From positions 1-39,564 of the forward strand of contig NZ_AFPM01000295.1 of NCBI RefSeq assembly GCF_000220565.1: a stretch of 39,564 nucleotides of DNA, in the 5' to 3' direction. This stretch comes from Oceanicola sp. S124 (lineage in GTDB: Bacteria > Pseudomonadota > Alphaproteobacteria > Rhodobacterales > Rhodobacteraceae). Positions within the stretch are counted from its first letter, which is position 1; each line of letters opens with the position of its first letter. The notes under the pieces were generated by a model. The model saw only the letters and a program-made list of their open reading frames with translations. It did not search any database and was not told where the DNA came from. Below are positions 23,886 to 32,498 of this stretch, piece after piece. Made by a program: the position numbers and the translations under genes.

Positions 23886-24599
23886 TCAGATGGCAACGGA
23901 CAGGTCGAGCAGCCAGGCGGGCAGCACGCGCAGCGCCCAGGCCTCAGCCAGATGGTGCAGTCGGAACAGGATGGCCAGCCCGACGGCGATGAAAAGCGCG
24001 CCCAGAAGCGGCCGCGCCACATGGGCAAAGCGCTGCATCGTGCCGCGATGGCGGGTCAGCAGCCCACGCGCGCCATGGCCCAGCCCCAGGATCAGGGTCG
24101 AGACCCCGGCGGCAAACCCCAGCATGATCACCCCGGCGCGCAGCAGGCTTTCCCCCGAGGCGGCCAGCGAGATCGCCCCGCCGAGGGTCGGCCCGACGCA
24201 GGGGCTCCAGACCGCGCCCAGAAGCAGCCCGCCCAGGAACTGCCCCCGCGCGCCTGTCGCTTCCATCTGCCCGATCCGTGCATCGGCGCCCGAGGCAATG
24301 ACCCCGGTGGCGCTGGCAAAGGCGTAGCTGAAGCGCGGCACCAGCAGCACGGCGCCAAACAGGATCATCAGCACCGCGCCAGCCTGCGCGACCATTTCCT
24401 CTGTCAGGCCAAGGGCATAGCCGAAGCCAGACACCAGCAGCCCGAGGCTGACGAAAGACAGGCTCATCCCCGCCGCAAGAGCCAGCGGCCCGCGCGGACT
24501 GGCCTGCAGCGCCGAGCCCAGCACGATGGGCAGCACCGGCAGCACGCAGGGGTTGATCAGCGTCAGCAGGCCCGCGAGATATGCGAAGACGATCTCCAT
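23886..24599 (-). CDS. CcdA-family thiol-disulfide transmembrane reductase
   Basis: A 237-residue six-span membrane protein that carries reducing equivalents from cytosolic thioredoxin to the periplasm. The two redox cysteines sit in the duplicated motif: Cys18 in NPCVLPVLP and Cys134 in SPCVGPTLGG. The ATG at 24599 gives the typical N terminus MEIVFAYLAGLLTLINPCVLP; a TTG nine bases earlier is less likely. It forms a two-gene unit with the exported thioredoxin downstream, together equivalent to a split DsbD. The name ccdA would be apt if cytochrome c maturation is the role. Confidence 0.93.
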   Translation of the reverse strand: MEIVFAYLAGLLTLINPCVLPVLPIVLGSALQASPRGPLALAAGMSLSFVSLGLLVSGFGYALGLTEEMVAQAGAVLMILFGAVLLVPRFSYAFASATGVIASGADARIGQMEATGARGQFLGGLLLGAVWSPCVGPTLGGAISLAASGESLLRAGVIMLGFAAGVSTLILGLGHGARGLLTRHRGTMQRFAHVARPLLGALFIAVGLAILFRLHHLAEAWALRVLPAWLLDLSVAI

Positions 24600-24670
24600 G
24601 GGCGACAATCTGCCGCCCCGGCCCCCTCACTGTCATCCGAACTCTGCGTGAGAATCGGGGCGCGAATGTT

Positions 24671-25024
24671 TCAGACGCTCTGCCGCACCGCCGCCGTGTC
24701 GGGGTTGCCGGTGTTCGGCGTGCCGGCGGGTTCGATCAGCAGCAGATGCGCCTCTTCGCGGGCATAGGGGCAATGCTCGACGCCCTTCGGGACCACGAAC
24801 ATCTCACCGGCGCGCAGGGTGACGGTGCGGTCGCGCAGGCGGATCTCGATCTCTCCCTTCAGGACCAGGAAGAAATCGTCGGTGTCCGCATGGGAATGCC
24901 AGGTGAATTCGCCCAGCACCTTCACCACCATCACGTCATGGCCGTTGAAGCTGGCCACGCCGCGCGGCGCCCAGTGTTCGTCGAAAAGCGCCAGCTTGTC
25001 GGCAAGGTTGACGGCATCGCTCAT
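24671..25024 (-). CDS. Cupin-domain protein
   Basis: A 117-residue single-domain cupin. Motif 1 is TWHSHADTDDFFLVLKGEIEI and motif 2 AGEMFVVPKGVEHCPYA. The His residues and Glu/Asp of motif 1 with the His of motif 2 would bind one divalent metal. The group of mannose-6-phosphate-isomerase-like small cupins includes many of unknown substrate. The start at 25024 lies just past the stop of the EamA transporter gene (25026), so the two stop and start codons nearly touch and the genes are translationally linked. Confidence 0.88.
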   Translation of the reverse strand: MSDAVNLADKLALFDEHWAPRGVASFNGHDVMVVKVLGEFTWHSHADTDDFFLVLKGEIEIRLRDRTVTLRAGEMFVVPKGVEHCPYAREEAHLLLIEPAGTPNTGNPDTAAVRQSV

Positions 25025-25025
25025 G

Positions 25026-25925
25026 TCATTCTCCGGCAGTCTTGAGGGGCGCCGCGACCACGGCGGGCTGCTTGGACAGTTGCACGGCGAGGATCCCGGC
25101 GGCAACGATGGCGACACCCAGCATGTCCAGCGGGCCGACCTTTTCGCCCAGCACCACGGCGGCGACCAGAACGCCGAAGAAGGGGTTGAGGAAGTGGAAG
25201 GTCGCCGCCTTGACCGCGCCGATGCGGCCGACCAGGACGAACCACAGGAAGGTGGCCGCCACGCCGGGGATCAGCACCGTGTAGCTGAAGGCGAGGATCA
25301 GCGAGAGATCGACCGAGACCTGCCAGGTCTCCACGAAGGGCGAGACCACACCGAGGCAGACCGCCCCGACCAGCATCTGCAACCCGACGACCATCAGCAC
25401 GTTGCCCCCCGAAGAGGCGCCCCGCGCCGAAAGCGTCGCGACGGACAGCGCCGCCGTCCCGAGGATGCAGATCGCCACGCCCAGCAGGTCTGCCCCGCCC
25501 GACAACCGCGTGCCCATGATCAGCCCGGCGCCGATGACGCCGAGGATCAACCCTCCGATGGCCAGGGGGCGCAGCTTCTCGCCCAGCACCAGCCAGCCGA
25601 AGAGGCCCACCATCAGCGGCATGGTCGAGGCGATGATCGAGGCCAGAGAGGCTTCGATCCACTGCATCGCCACGAAGAACAGGCCAAGGTAGAGCGCATT
25701 CTGGCAGACCCCGAAGATCAGCGTCGCCTTCCACTGGCCCCGCGTCAGGCGCAGCTTCTGGCCAAGCGCCCAGGCCAGCCCCATGGCGATCACGCCGGAA
25801 ATCAGGAAACGCGCCGACAGCGACAACAGCGGCGGCGCGTGTTCGACGATGATGCGCGCCGAGGTGAAGGCGCTGGACCACATCAGGACGAAGAGAACGC
25901 CCATCACCATCGCTCGAATATCCAT
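25026..25925 (-). CDS. EamA/DMT-family transporter
   Basis: A 299-residue protein with ten hydrophobic segments in two EamA repeats, each about 140 residues. The start MDIRAMVMGVLFVLMWSSAFTSARI is typical (the WSS/WGS motif in the first helix), and GLFGWLVLGEKLRPLAIGGLILGVIGAGLI and VLGEKVGPLDMLGVAIVAAGI mark the ends of the two repeats. The ATG at 25925 is preceded by CAGGAGGG. Such proteins export amino acids or other metabolites (RhtA/YdcZ-like). It is divergent from the MarR-led operon and is followed immediately by the cupin gene. Confidence 0.92.
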   Translation of the reverse strand: MDIRAMVMGVLFVLMWSSAFTSARIIVEHAPPLLSLSARFLISGVIAMGLAWALGQKLRLTRGQWKATLIFGVCQNALYLGLFFVAMQWIEASLASIIASTMPLMVGLFGWLVLGEKLRPLAIGGLILGVIGAGLIMGTRLSGGADLLGVAICILGTAALSVATLSARGASSGGNVLMVVGLQMLVGAVCLGVVSPFVETWQVSVDLSLILAFSYTVLIPGVAATFLWFVLVGRIGAVKAATFHFLNPFFGVLVAAVVLGEKVGPLDMLGVAIVAAGILAVQLSKQPAVVAAPLKTAGE

Positions 25926-26163
25926 CTGGCCCTCCTGTCGTCGTATCGGCTTCCGGCATACGCATCTGGCGGCAGCGAAGGAAGCCCCGCGCATGGGAGG
26001 CTGCCATGCACCGGGCGGCAGGCGGCTATGACCGCCACGCGGAGAGATGCGTTTTATCGCGTGAGGTCAGTGACTTGTAGGAACACCCCCTGACGACAAC
26101 CCCGGGCGGTCCGGCAAGAAAATACTTGCATGCTCAGCGCATGTATTTATGTGGACCAAAACA

Positions 26164-26177
26164 ATTAGCCTGCTAAT
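26164..26177 (+). promoter_or_regulatory. Palindromic MarR operator candidate
   Basis: ATTAGC-CT-GCTAAT is a perfect 6-bp inverted repeat with a 2-base centre, ending 15 bases before the MarR start codon in an AT-rich island. MarR proteins bind such sites over their own promoters. The rest of the 267-bp divergent spacer to the EamA gene shows no other clear motif; a weak TTGCAT at 26126 with TATGTG 16 bases on is a possible promoter. Confidence 0.55.
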
Positions 26178-26192
26178 CAATTCGGATTCCCC

Positions 26193-26648
26193 ATGTCCCC
26201 GGCACCGCATAACATCATCCTGACCAATGCCCGGCTCAGCCGCGCCCTGCGCAAGTGCTACGATGCGCGGGCCCGGGCGCATGGGCTGTCCTTCGCCCGG
26301 ATGGAGGCGCTGCTGGTGATCCGCAACCAGGAGGGCCTCAGCCAGACCGAGCTGGCCGAACGGCTGATGATCGAGACCCCGACGCTGAACCGTACCCTGG
26401 ACGGGCTGGTGCGCGACGGCTTCGTCGAACGCCGCCCCGATGATGAAGACAAGCGTATCCGCAGGGTCTGGCTGACCGAAAGCGCCAGCGCCGAGGCCGA
26501 CAAGCTGACCGACTTCTCGGCCCGGCTGCGCGGCGCCCTGGTCGAGGGCATCCCGGCCGGGGAACTGGACGCCGCAGAGTCGACGCTGGACAAGATCTTC
26601 GCCAACCTGCGCCGCCTGTCGGACACCGGAGGACAGGACAATGGCTGA
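26193..26648 (+). CDS. MarR-family transcriptional regulator
   Basis: A 151-residue winged helix regulator. Helix-turn-helix and wing are visible as GLSQTELAERLMIETPTLNRTLDGLVRDGFVERRPDDEDKRIRRVWLT, with the conserved D-x-D-x-R-x wing. Flanking helices would make the dimer that forms the ligand pocket. It overlaps the MFS gene by 8 bases and heads a three-gene efflux operon with a HlyD-family protein, so derepression by a toxic or phenolic compound is the expected behaviour. The palindrome just upstream is the likely binding site. Confidence 0.94.
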   Translation: MSPAPHNIILTNARLSRALRKCYDARARAHGLSFARMEALLVIRNQEGLSQTELAERLMIETPTLNRTLDGLVRDGFVERRPDDEDKRIRRVWLTESASAEADKLTDFSARLRGALVEGIPAGELDAAESTLDKIFANLRRLSDTGGQDNG

Positions 26649-28257
26649 CACCACCGCCGCCCAGCCCGCCCAACCGGCCGAGGTCACCCACCCGCCGCTG
26701 CGCATCGCCACCTTCCTCTTCGCCGGGGCGCTGATCGCCACCAGCCAGTCGCTGGGACAGGGCTTCCTGCTGGCCAACAGCCAGAACATCGCCGGAGAGA
26801 TCGGCGCCACCCAGACCCAGGCGATCTGGCTGACCGTCGCCTACATGGCGCCGCGCGCCTCGCTGCCGATCCTGCTGATGAAGATCCGCACCCAGTACGG
26901 CCTGCGTCGCTTTGCCGAGGTCGGCATCCTCGCCTATGTCGTCGCCACCCTGCTGGGGTTCTTCATCTCGGACCTGCATTCCGCCATTGCGGTCGAGCTG
27001 GTCTCGGGCATCGCCGCCGCCCCCCTGGCCAGCCTGGCCTTCCTCTACATGCTGGAAACCCTGCCGATGAAGCACAAGCTGTCGGTCGGGCTCTGCGGCG
27101 CGCTGACCCTGATCATGCTGGGCAGCACCCTGGCGCGGGTGATCTCTCCGCCGCTGTGGGATCTCGGCGGCTGGCAGGCGCTGAAGCTCTTCGACCTTGG
27201 CCTGATCCTGCTGGCGCTGCCCTTCATCCTCTACCTGCCGCTGACCCACCAGCCGCGCCAGAAGGTGATCTCGGGCGCAGACCTCGTCTCCTACGCACTG
27301 ATCGCCGCCGGCTTCGCCGGGATCACCGCCGTCTTCACCTGGGGCGCCGTGGTCTGGTGGACCGACACGCCCTGGATCGGCACGGTGCTGGCGGGCTCGC
27401 TTGGTCTGCTGACCCTCGCCGGGGTGATCGAGCTGCAGCGCGAGGCGCCGCTGCTCGACATCCGCTGGCTGGCTTCGCCGCAGATCCTGCACCTGACGGC
27501 GGTGCTGCTGCTGTTCCGCATCGTGCTGTCCGAGCAGAGCGCCGGGGCGCCCGGCCTGTTCCAGGCCCTCGGCATGGGCGCCTGGCAGATGCAGGGGCTA
27601 TTCGCGGTGATCACCCTGGCCAGCATCGCCGGAGGCGTGTTCTGTGCCATGACCATCAGCCCGAAAAGCGTGCCCCTGATCCACGCTCTTGCCCTGGCGC
27701 TGGTCCTGGCGGGCGCGCTGATGGACAGCCGCTCGACCGTGCTGACACGGCCCGAACAACTGTACCTCAGCCAGGGCATGATCGCCTTCGCCGGCGCCAT
27801 CTTCCTGCCCTCGGCCATGGGCGTCGGACTGATGCTGGCGCTGCAGAAGGGCCCGCAGTACCTGCTGAGCTTCGTCATCGTCTTCCTGTCGACGCAAAGC
27901 CTTGGCGGGGTCATCGGCTCGGGGCTGTTCCGCAGCTTCATCCGGCTGCGCAGCGCCCATCACGCGGCCGTGCTGAAAGAGCAGCTGCTGGCCGGAGACC
28001 CCGGCGTCACCGGACTGATCGCCTCTCTCGCGCAGCGCCTCTCGGCCATGACCACCGACGCCACGGCGATGAAGGCCGGCGCGGTGCAGATGATCGGCAC
28101 CGAGCTTTCCTCCCAGGCCACGGTGCTGGCCTACAACGACGCCTTCCTGCTGCTCGCGGCGATTGCCGGGGCGGCGCTCACCCTTCTCCTTCTCCACCTG
28201 GCCTGGCTGATCCGCAGCCGCGCCAAGGACGCCCAAGCGGCGCCCGCCCAAGCCTGA
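26641..28257 (+). CDS. MFS efflux transporter (DHA2-like, 14-span type)
   Basis: A 538-residue major facilitator of about 14 hydrophobic spans. It carries DHA2-like organisation with TQAIWLTVAYMAPRASLPILLMKIRTQYGLRRF as the first helix pair and loop (the canonical GxxaDrxGrr is altered) and a long periplasmic segment before the last helix (RSAHHAAVLKEQLLAGD...). This extended loop is common in EmrB-type partners of HlyD proteins. It starts within the MarR gene and is followed by the HlyD gene 8 bases on. No TolC homologue is in the window, so the outer membrane channel must come from elsewhere. Substrate unknown. Confidence 0.9.
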   Translation: MADTTAAQPAQPAEVTHPPLRIATFLFAGALIATSQSLGQGFLLANSQNIAGEIGATQTQAIWLTVAYMAPRASLPILLMKIRTQYGLRRFAEVGILAYVVATLLGFFISDLHSAIAVELVSGIAAAPLASLAFLYMLETLPMKHKLSVGLCGALTLIMLGSTLARVISPPLWDLGGWQALKLFDLGLILLALPFILYLPLTHQPRQKVISGADLVSYALIAAGFAGITAVFTWGAVVWWTDTPWIGTVLAGSLGLLTLAGVIELQREAPLLDIRWLASPQILHLTAVLLLFRIVLSEQSAGAPGLFQALGMGAWQMQGLFAVITLASIAGGVFCAMTISPKSVPLIHALALALVLAGALMDSRSTVLTRPEQLYLSQGMIAFAGAIFLPSAMGVGLMLALQKGPQYLLSFVIVFLSTQSLGGVIGSGLFRSFIRLRSAHHAAVLKEQLLAGDPGVTGLIASLAQRLSAMTTDATAMKAGAVQMIGTELSSQATVLAYNDAFLLLAAIAGAALTLLLLHLAWLIRSRAKDAQAAPAQA

Positions 28258-28265
28258 GGTCCCCC

Positions 28266-29309
28266 ATGTCCCTGCTGAAGAACGCCAAGCACGCCCTCGT
28301 CATCCTCGCCCTCGGCTGCGCCGGGCTGGCCTTCGTCCTCTATGCCTGGCAGCTGCCGCCCTTCGACAGCCACACCGCCCGGACCGAGAACGCCTATGTG
28401 CGCGGCCGCGTCACCGCCATCGCGCCGCAGCTCTCGGGCCATGTCACCGAGGTGCCGGTGCAGGATTTCCAGACCGTGGCCGCCGGTGACGTGCTGGTGC
28501 GCCTCGACGACCGCAAGCTGGTGCAGGCCGTGGCCCAGGCCGAAGCGGCGCTGGACGGCGCCCGCGCCAGCCTGAAGAGCAACGCCCAGTCGATCCGCTC
28601 GGCCGAGGCCACGGTCAGCGCGAAAGAGGCCGCCCTGACCTCCGCCGAGGCGCAGCGCGCGACGGCGCAAAGCTCTTGGGACCGCTACGCGCAGCTGAAG
28701 GAACATGCGGTGGTCTCGGTCAGCGCCTATGACCAGGCGGACCTCTCGCTACGGCAGGCCCAGGCGGCGGTCGACCAGGCCCGAAGCGCCGTGGCCGTGG
28801 CCAAGGAAGGCGTCAAGTCGGCCGAACTGCAGACCAGCGCCCTGCAGGCCCAGGTGGCCTCGGCCGAGGCGGCCCTTGCTCTGGCCCGCATCGACCTGGA
28901 AAACACGGTGATCCGCGCCCCCGAGGACGGCACCCTAGGCCAGATCTCGGTCCGGGTCGGCCAGTATGTCACCGCCGGCAGCACGCTGATGTCGGAAGTG
29001 GCGCCGGAGACCTGGGTGATCGCCAACCTGCGCGAGACCGAGGTCGGCGGATTGCTGCCGGGCCAGCCGGTCAGCTTCACCGTCGACGCCCTAGGGCACG
29101 AGGAATTCCGCGGTCACCTCGAGAGGCTCTCGCCCGCCACGGGATCCGAGTTCTCGGTGCTCGCCGCCTCGAATGCCACCGGCAACTTCACCAAGGTGGC
29201 GCAGCGGGTGCCGGTCAGGATCTCGATCGACGCCGGCCAGCCCGACGCGGCAAGGCTGGTCCCCGGCCTCTCGGTGGTGGTCAGGATCGCGCGGACCCCG
29301 GCAGGCTGA
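28266..29309 (+). CDS. HlyD/EmrA-family membrane fusion protein
   Basis: A 347-residue periplasmic adaptor. One membrane anchor (about residues 10-28) is followed by the lipoyl half TENAYVRGRVTAIAPQLSGHVTEVPVQDFQTVAAGDVLVRLD, a long alanine-rich helical hairpin (about 75-205), the second lipoyl half VIRAPEDGTLGQISVRVGQYV and a beta-barrel domain (PETWVIANLRETEVGGLLPGQPV). This order is characteristic of EmrA/AaeA-like proteins. It ends the MarR operon and should bridge the MFS pump to an outer membrane factor. The sequence after the stop contains the hairpin repeat at 29357. Confidence 0.94.
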   Translation: MSLLKNAKHALVILALGCAGLAFVLYAWQLPPFDSHTARTENAYVRGRVTAIAPQLSGHVTEVPVQDFQTVAAGDVLVRLDDRKLVQAVAQAEAALDGARASLKSNAQSIRSAEATVSAKEAALTSAEAQRATAQSSWDRYAQLKEHAVVSVSAYDQADLSLRQAQAAVDQARSAVAVAKEGVKSAELQTSALQAQVASAEAALALARIDLENTVIRAPEDGTLGQISVRVGQYVTAGSTLMSEVAPETWVIANLRETEVGGLLPGQPVSFTVDALGHEEFRGHLERLSPATGSEFSVLAASNATGNFTKVAQRVPVRISIDAGQPDAARLVPGLSVVVRIARTPAG

Positions 29310-29356
29310 CCGACCAAGGCGAGGGACAGTGACACCGGCCCCCCTTGCCCCCATTC

Positions 29357-29415
29357 GACGGCTGAAAATACTCCGGGGGGAGGGGCTTCGCAGAAGCGCC
29401 GGGGGGCAGAGCCCC
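29357..29415. repeat. Dispersed double-hairpin repeat downstream of the HlyD gene
   Basis: GACGGCTGAAAATACTCCGG, with a G run completed by AG, is followed by hairpin GCTTC-GCA-GAAGC (29385-29397) and hairpin GGGGC-AGA-GCCCC (29403-29415). The lead motif and two-hairpin order match the start of the tandem array at 7686. It may serve as a terminator for the efflux operon although a U-tract is missing. Beyond it the bases CCCCAACCCTCGGCC are duplicated (29411-29440). Confidence 0.7.
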
Positions 29416-29494
29416 AACCCTCGGCCCCCAACCCTCGGCCCTGGGCCCGGGCGCAGCGCGCCGGTCACCGGGGCCCCCGAACCTCCAACCTCTT

Positions 29495-29529
29495 GAGAAA
29501 AAAGAAAAAGGCTGCCCGAGAGCAGCCTT
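29495..29529 (-). terminator. Rho-independent terminator of the HU gene
   Basis: On the minus strand, AAGGCTGC and GCAGCCTT form an 8-bp stem around a 6-base loop, followed by TTTCTTTTTTCTC. It lies 38 bases past the HU stop codon. The tail overlaps the A-rich end so that on the plus strand the signal is weaker. Confidence 0.88.
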
Positions 29530-29566
29530 CGATCACTGTTCCTGGCTTAGGCCGGAACGGAACCGA

Positions 29567-29854
29567 TCACGCGTTGACGCTGTCTTTCAGCGCTTTCGCG
29601 ATGGTCATCTTCACGACCTTGTCGGCTTCCTTCTTGATCTGCTGACCCGTGGCCGGGTTGCGGACCATGCGCTCGGGGCGCTCGCGGCAATAGATCTTGC
29701 CGACGCCCGGCAGAGTCACAGCGCCACCTTCGGACACTTCCTTGGTAATGACAGCCACCACGGCATCCAGCGCGGCGGAGGCGGTCTTCTTGTCTTCGCC
29801 CATTTCCTCGGCCAGTGCGGCCACGAGCTGGGTCTTCGTCATCGGCTTTGCCAT
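29567..29854 (-). CDS. hup: DNA-binding protein HU
   Basis: A 95-residue nucleoid-associated histone-like protein that bends DNA as a homodimer. The N-terminal helices are MTKTQLVAALAEEMGEDKKTASAALDAVVAVI; the beta arm contains LPGVGKIYCRERPERMVRNPATGQQ, with the Pro in RNPATG at its tip. A cysteine (Cys56) in the arm stem is unusual for HU. The start follows AAAGGAGA; a second ATG at residue 5 is possible. It is a monocistronic gene with its own promoter (TTGTGC, 17 bases, TTATAT) and a strong terminator, as expected for an abundant protein. Confidence 0.95.
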   Translation of the reverse strand: MAKPMTKTQLVAALAEEMGEDKKTASAALDAVVAVITKEVSEGGAVTLPGVGKIYCRERPERMVRNPATGQQIKKEADKVVKMTIAKALKDSVNA

Positions 29855-29900
29855 TCAAGGTCTCCTTTTGCTGCCCGATGTCTTGGGCCTCGTGCGCCGC

Positions 29901-29929
29901 ATATAACCGGATGTAGCGGAAAGGCACAA
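29901..29929 (-). promoter_or_regulatory. Sigma-70 promoter of the HU gene
   Basis: On the minus strand: -35 TTGTGC (29929-29924), 17-base spacer, -10 TTATAT (29906-29901). Transcription would begin near 29894, leaving about 40 bases of leader before the ATG. Strong match for this GC-rich genome; not shown experimentally. Confidence 0.65.
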
Positions 29930-29997
29930 TCAATAGAGTAAGTTTTCTTGCCTTTTCTGCCCCCGCGTGACCTTCGGACCATCCGGTCAAATTGCAA

Positions 29998-31464
29998 CTA
30001 GAGGAAGGCGGTCTCGTCGAAGCTGCGCAATTTGCGGCTGTGCAGTCTTTCAAGGGGCATTTCGCGCAACGTCTCCATGGCCCGGATGCCGATCATCAGG
30101 TGCCGGCTGACCTGGGTGCGATAGAAATCCGTCGCCATGCCGGGCAGTTTCAGCTCTCCGTGCAGCGGTTTGTCGCTGATGCAGAGCAGGGTGCCGTAGG
30201 GCACCCGGAAGCGGAAGCCATTGGCGGCGATGGTGGCGCTTTCCATGTCCAGCGCCACGGCGCGGGACTGCGACAGCCGCTGCACCGGGCCACGCTGGTC
30301 GCGCAGCTCCCAGTTGCGGTTGTCCAGCGTCGCCACGGTGCCGGTGCGCATGATCCGCTTCAGGTCGTAGCCTTCCAGCTGGGTTTCCTGCTCGACCGCC
30401 TCTTCCAGCGCCACCTGGATCTCGGCCAGGGCCGGGATCGGCACCCAGACCGGCAGGTCGTCGTCCAGCACCTTGTCCTCGCGCAGGTAGGCATGGGCGA
30501 GGACGAAATCCCCGAGGTTCTGCGAATTGCGCAGACCGGCGCAGTGGCCGACCATGATCCAGGCATGGGGGCGCAGCACCGCGATATGGTCGGTCGCCGT
30601 CTTGGCGTTCGAGGGGCCCACGCCGATGTTGACCAGCGTGATGCCACCACCCCCGGGACGCTTCAGGTGATAGCTGGGCATCTGCGGCATCTTGGTCGTG
30701 GCCGGGATGTCCTCCAGCGGGCCGGTGATCTCGACATTGCCGGTCGAAACGAAGGAGGTGTAGCCGCTGTCCGGATCCGCCAGCATGCGCCGCGCATAGG
30801 CCTCGAACTCGCTGACGTAGAACTGGTAGTTGGTGAACAACACGTGGTTCTGGAAGTGCTCTGGATCGGTCGCGGTGTAATGCGACAGCCGCGCGAGCGA
30901 GTAATCCACCCGCTGCGCGGTGAAGGGCGCCAGGGGGCCCGCGCCATCCGGGCCGGGCTGGAACACGCCGTTGACGATGTCGTCATTGGTGGTGGTCAGG
31001 TCCGGCACGTCGAAGACATCGCGCAGAATGAAGCTGGCCACGCCTTCCTGAGGGACGGTGATGCCGGCGTTGGCAACGGCAAAATGCACCGGCATCGGGG
31101 TGTCCGAGGGGCCGACCTCGACATGGGTGCCGTAGTTCTCGATCAGCTGGCCGATCTGCTGCAGCAGGTAATTTCGGAACAGGTCGGGGCGGGTGATCGT
31201 CGCGGCATAGACCCCGGGCATCGACACGTGACCGAAGGACAGGCGCGAGTCGATCTGCGCGAAGCTCTGCGTGGTCAGGCGCACTTCGGGGTAATAGGCG
31301 CGGATGCGGCCCTCGGGGCGGCCCTCGGCCATGGCCTTCAGGAACTGCTCGCGCAGGAACTCGGCGGCCTGGTCGTACAGCTCTGCCAGCCGGTCGACAG
31401 CGGTCTCGGCGCTGCTCAGGCGGGTGGCGGGGCCGGCTTGCGGGCTCAGGATCTGGTCCGTCAT
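29998..31464 (-). CDS. amn: AMP nucleosidase
   Basis: Hydrolyses AMP to adenine and ribose 5-phosphate, part of purine balance. The protein is 488 residues, as for the E. coli enzyme. The N-terminal regulatory domain is visible in RIRAYYPEVRLTTQSFAQIDSRLSFGHVSMPGVYAATITRPDLFRNYLLQQ, and the C-terminal phosphorylase-fold domain has VNIGVGPSNAKTATDHIAVLRPHAWIMVGHCAGLR and AVALDMESATIAANGFRFRVPYGTLLCISDKPLHGELK with the conserved acid Glu and Asp. The start at 31464 follows TAAAGGAG. It is divergent from the SDR gene with 137 bp in between. No other purine gene is adjacent. Confidence 0.96.
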   Translation of the reverse strand: MTDQILSPQAGPATRLSSAETAVDRLAELYDQAAEFLREQFLKAMAEGRPEGRIRAYYPEVRLTTQSFAQIDSRLSFGHVSMPGVYAATITRPDLFRNYLLQQIGQLIENYGTHVEVGPSDTPMPVHFAVANAGITVPQEGVASFILRDVFDVPDLTTTNDDIVNGVFQPGPDGAGPLAPFTAQRVDYSLARLSHYTATDPEHFQNHVLFTNYQFYVSEFEAYARRMLADPDSGYTSFVSTGNVEITGPLEDIPATTKMPQMPSYHLKRPGGGGITLVNIGVGPSNAKTATDHIAVLRPHAWIMVGHCAGLRNSQNLGDFVLAHAYLREDKVLDDDLPVWVPIPALAEIQVALEEAVEQETQLEGYDLKRIMRTGTVATLDNRNWELRDQRGPVQRLSQSRAVALDMESATIAANGFRFRVPYGTLLCISDKPLHGELKLPGMATDFYRTQVSRHLMIGIRAMETLREMPLERLHSRKLRSFDETAFL

Positions 31465-31601
31465 GGATAACTCCTTTACGCCCTTTCTGGGCCGCAACCC
31501 GCGCCGGCGCAAGCCCAAGGCGCCGTTCCGCGTCAGCTGTCATCCAGGTGTCATCCCCGCCCCCCTTGCCAGATCGCTGCCGCGGGCGCATCTCTGGGGG
31601 C

Positions 31602-32468
31602 ATGAGCAAGCTTCTCCTCTCTTTCGGGCACGGCTATTCCGCCCGCGCCCTGACCCCGCTTCTGCTGTCCGGGGGCTGGCAGGTCCATGGCACCACCCGC
31701 TCGGCCGAGAAGACCGCTGCACTGGCCGCAACCGGCGTCACGCCCCACCTGATGCCGGGAGAGGACCTTGCCCCGCTGATCGACAGCGCCACGCACATTC
31801 TCATCTCGGCCGGACCGGATGCCGAGGGCGACCCGGTGCTGCGGCTCTTGCGCGACCGCATCGCGGCGAATGCCGGGCGGTTCCAGTGGGTTGGCTACCT
31901 TTCGACCACCGGCGTCTATGGCGATCATGGCGGCGGCTGGATCGACGAGGACACCGCCCTGACCCCTTCGACCCGGCGCGGGAAGTGGCGCGTCGCCGCC
32001 GAGGCCGAATGGCGCGCGATCCCCGGCCTGCCGCTGCATATCTTCCGCCTTGCGGGCATCTACGGCCCCGGCCGCGGCCCCTTCGCCAAGGTGCGCAACG
32101 GCACCGCGCGGCGGATCATCAAGCCGGATCAGGTCTTCTCTCGCATCCATGTCGAGGATATCGCCCAGGTGCTCGCCGCCTCGATCGCCCGGCCCCGGCC
32201 CGGCGCGGTCTACAACCTCTGCGACGATGACCCGGCCCCGCCGCAGGATGTCATCGCCCATGCCTGCACCCTGCTCGGCATGCCCCTGCCGCCCGAGGAA
32301 GACTTCGCCACGGCCGAGATGACCCCCATGGCGCGCAGCTTCTACGCCGAGAGCAAGCGGGTCAAAAACGACCGCATCAAGGACGAGCTGGGCGTGCGCC
32401 TGCGCTACCCCGACTACCGCGCCGGCCTGAAGGCGCTGCTGGAGGCGGAAAGTGATCGCCGCCGGTGA
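31602..32468 (+). CDS. NAD(P)-dependent SDR/epimerase-like protein (YeeZ type)
   Basis: A 288-residue atypical or extended SDR. The N-terminal nucleotide-binding loop is LLLSFGHGYSARAL, a variant of GxGYxG. A YLSTTGVYGDHGGGWIDEDTALTP stretch holds the Ser/Tyr region without the full YxxxK of classical SDRs, followed by IFRLAGIYGPGRGPF, the substrate loop of the YeeZ group. These proteins are annotated as epimerases or SDR-like and their substrates are mostly unknown. The start follows only a weak GGGGG. It is the first of a two-gene run with the ExoD-like gene 30 bases on. Confidence 0.85.
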   Translation: MSKLLLSFGHGYSARALTPLLLSGGWQVHGTTRSAEKTAALAATGVTPHLMPGEDLAPLIDSATHILISAGPDAEGDPVLRLLRDRIAANAGRFQWVGYLSTTGVYGDHGGGWIDEDTALTPSTRRGKWRVAAEAEWRAIPGLPLHIFRLAGIYGPGRGPFAKVRNGTARRIIKPDQVFSRIHVEDIAQVLAASIARPRPGAVYNLCDDDPAPPQDVIAHACTLLGMPLPPEEDFATAEMTPMARSFYAESKRVKNDRIKDELGVRLRYPDYRAGLKALLEAESDRRR

Positions 32469-32498
32469 ACTTCCCGCGCCCCGGCGCGTTGTGCCCCC

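Noticed and set aside
29930-29997. Possible terminator hairpin after amn (GACC...GGTC).
   Set aside because: Only a 4-bp stem with a long loop; not enough to support a feature.
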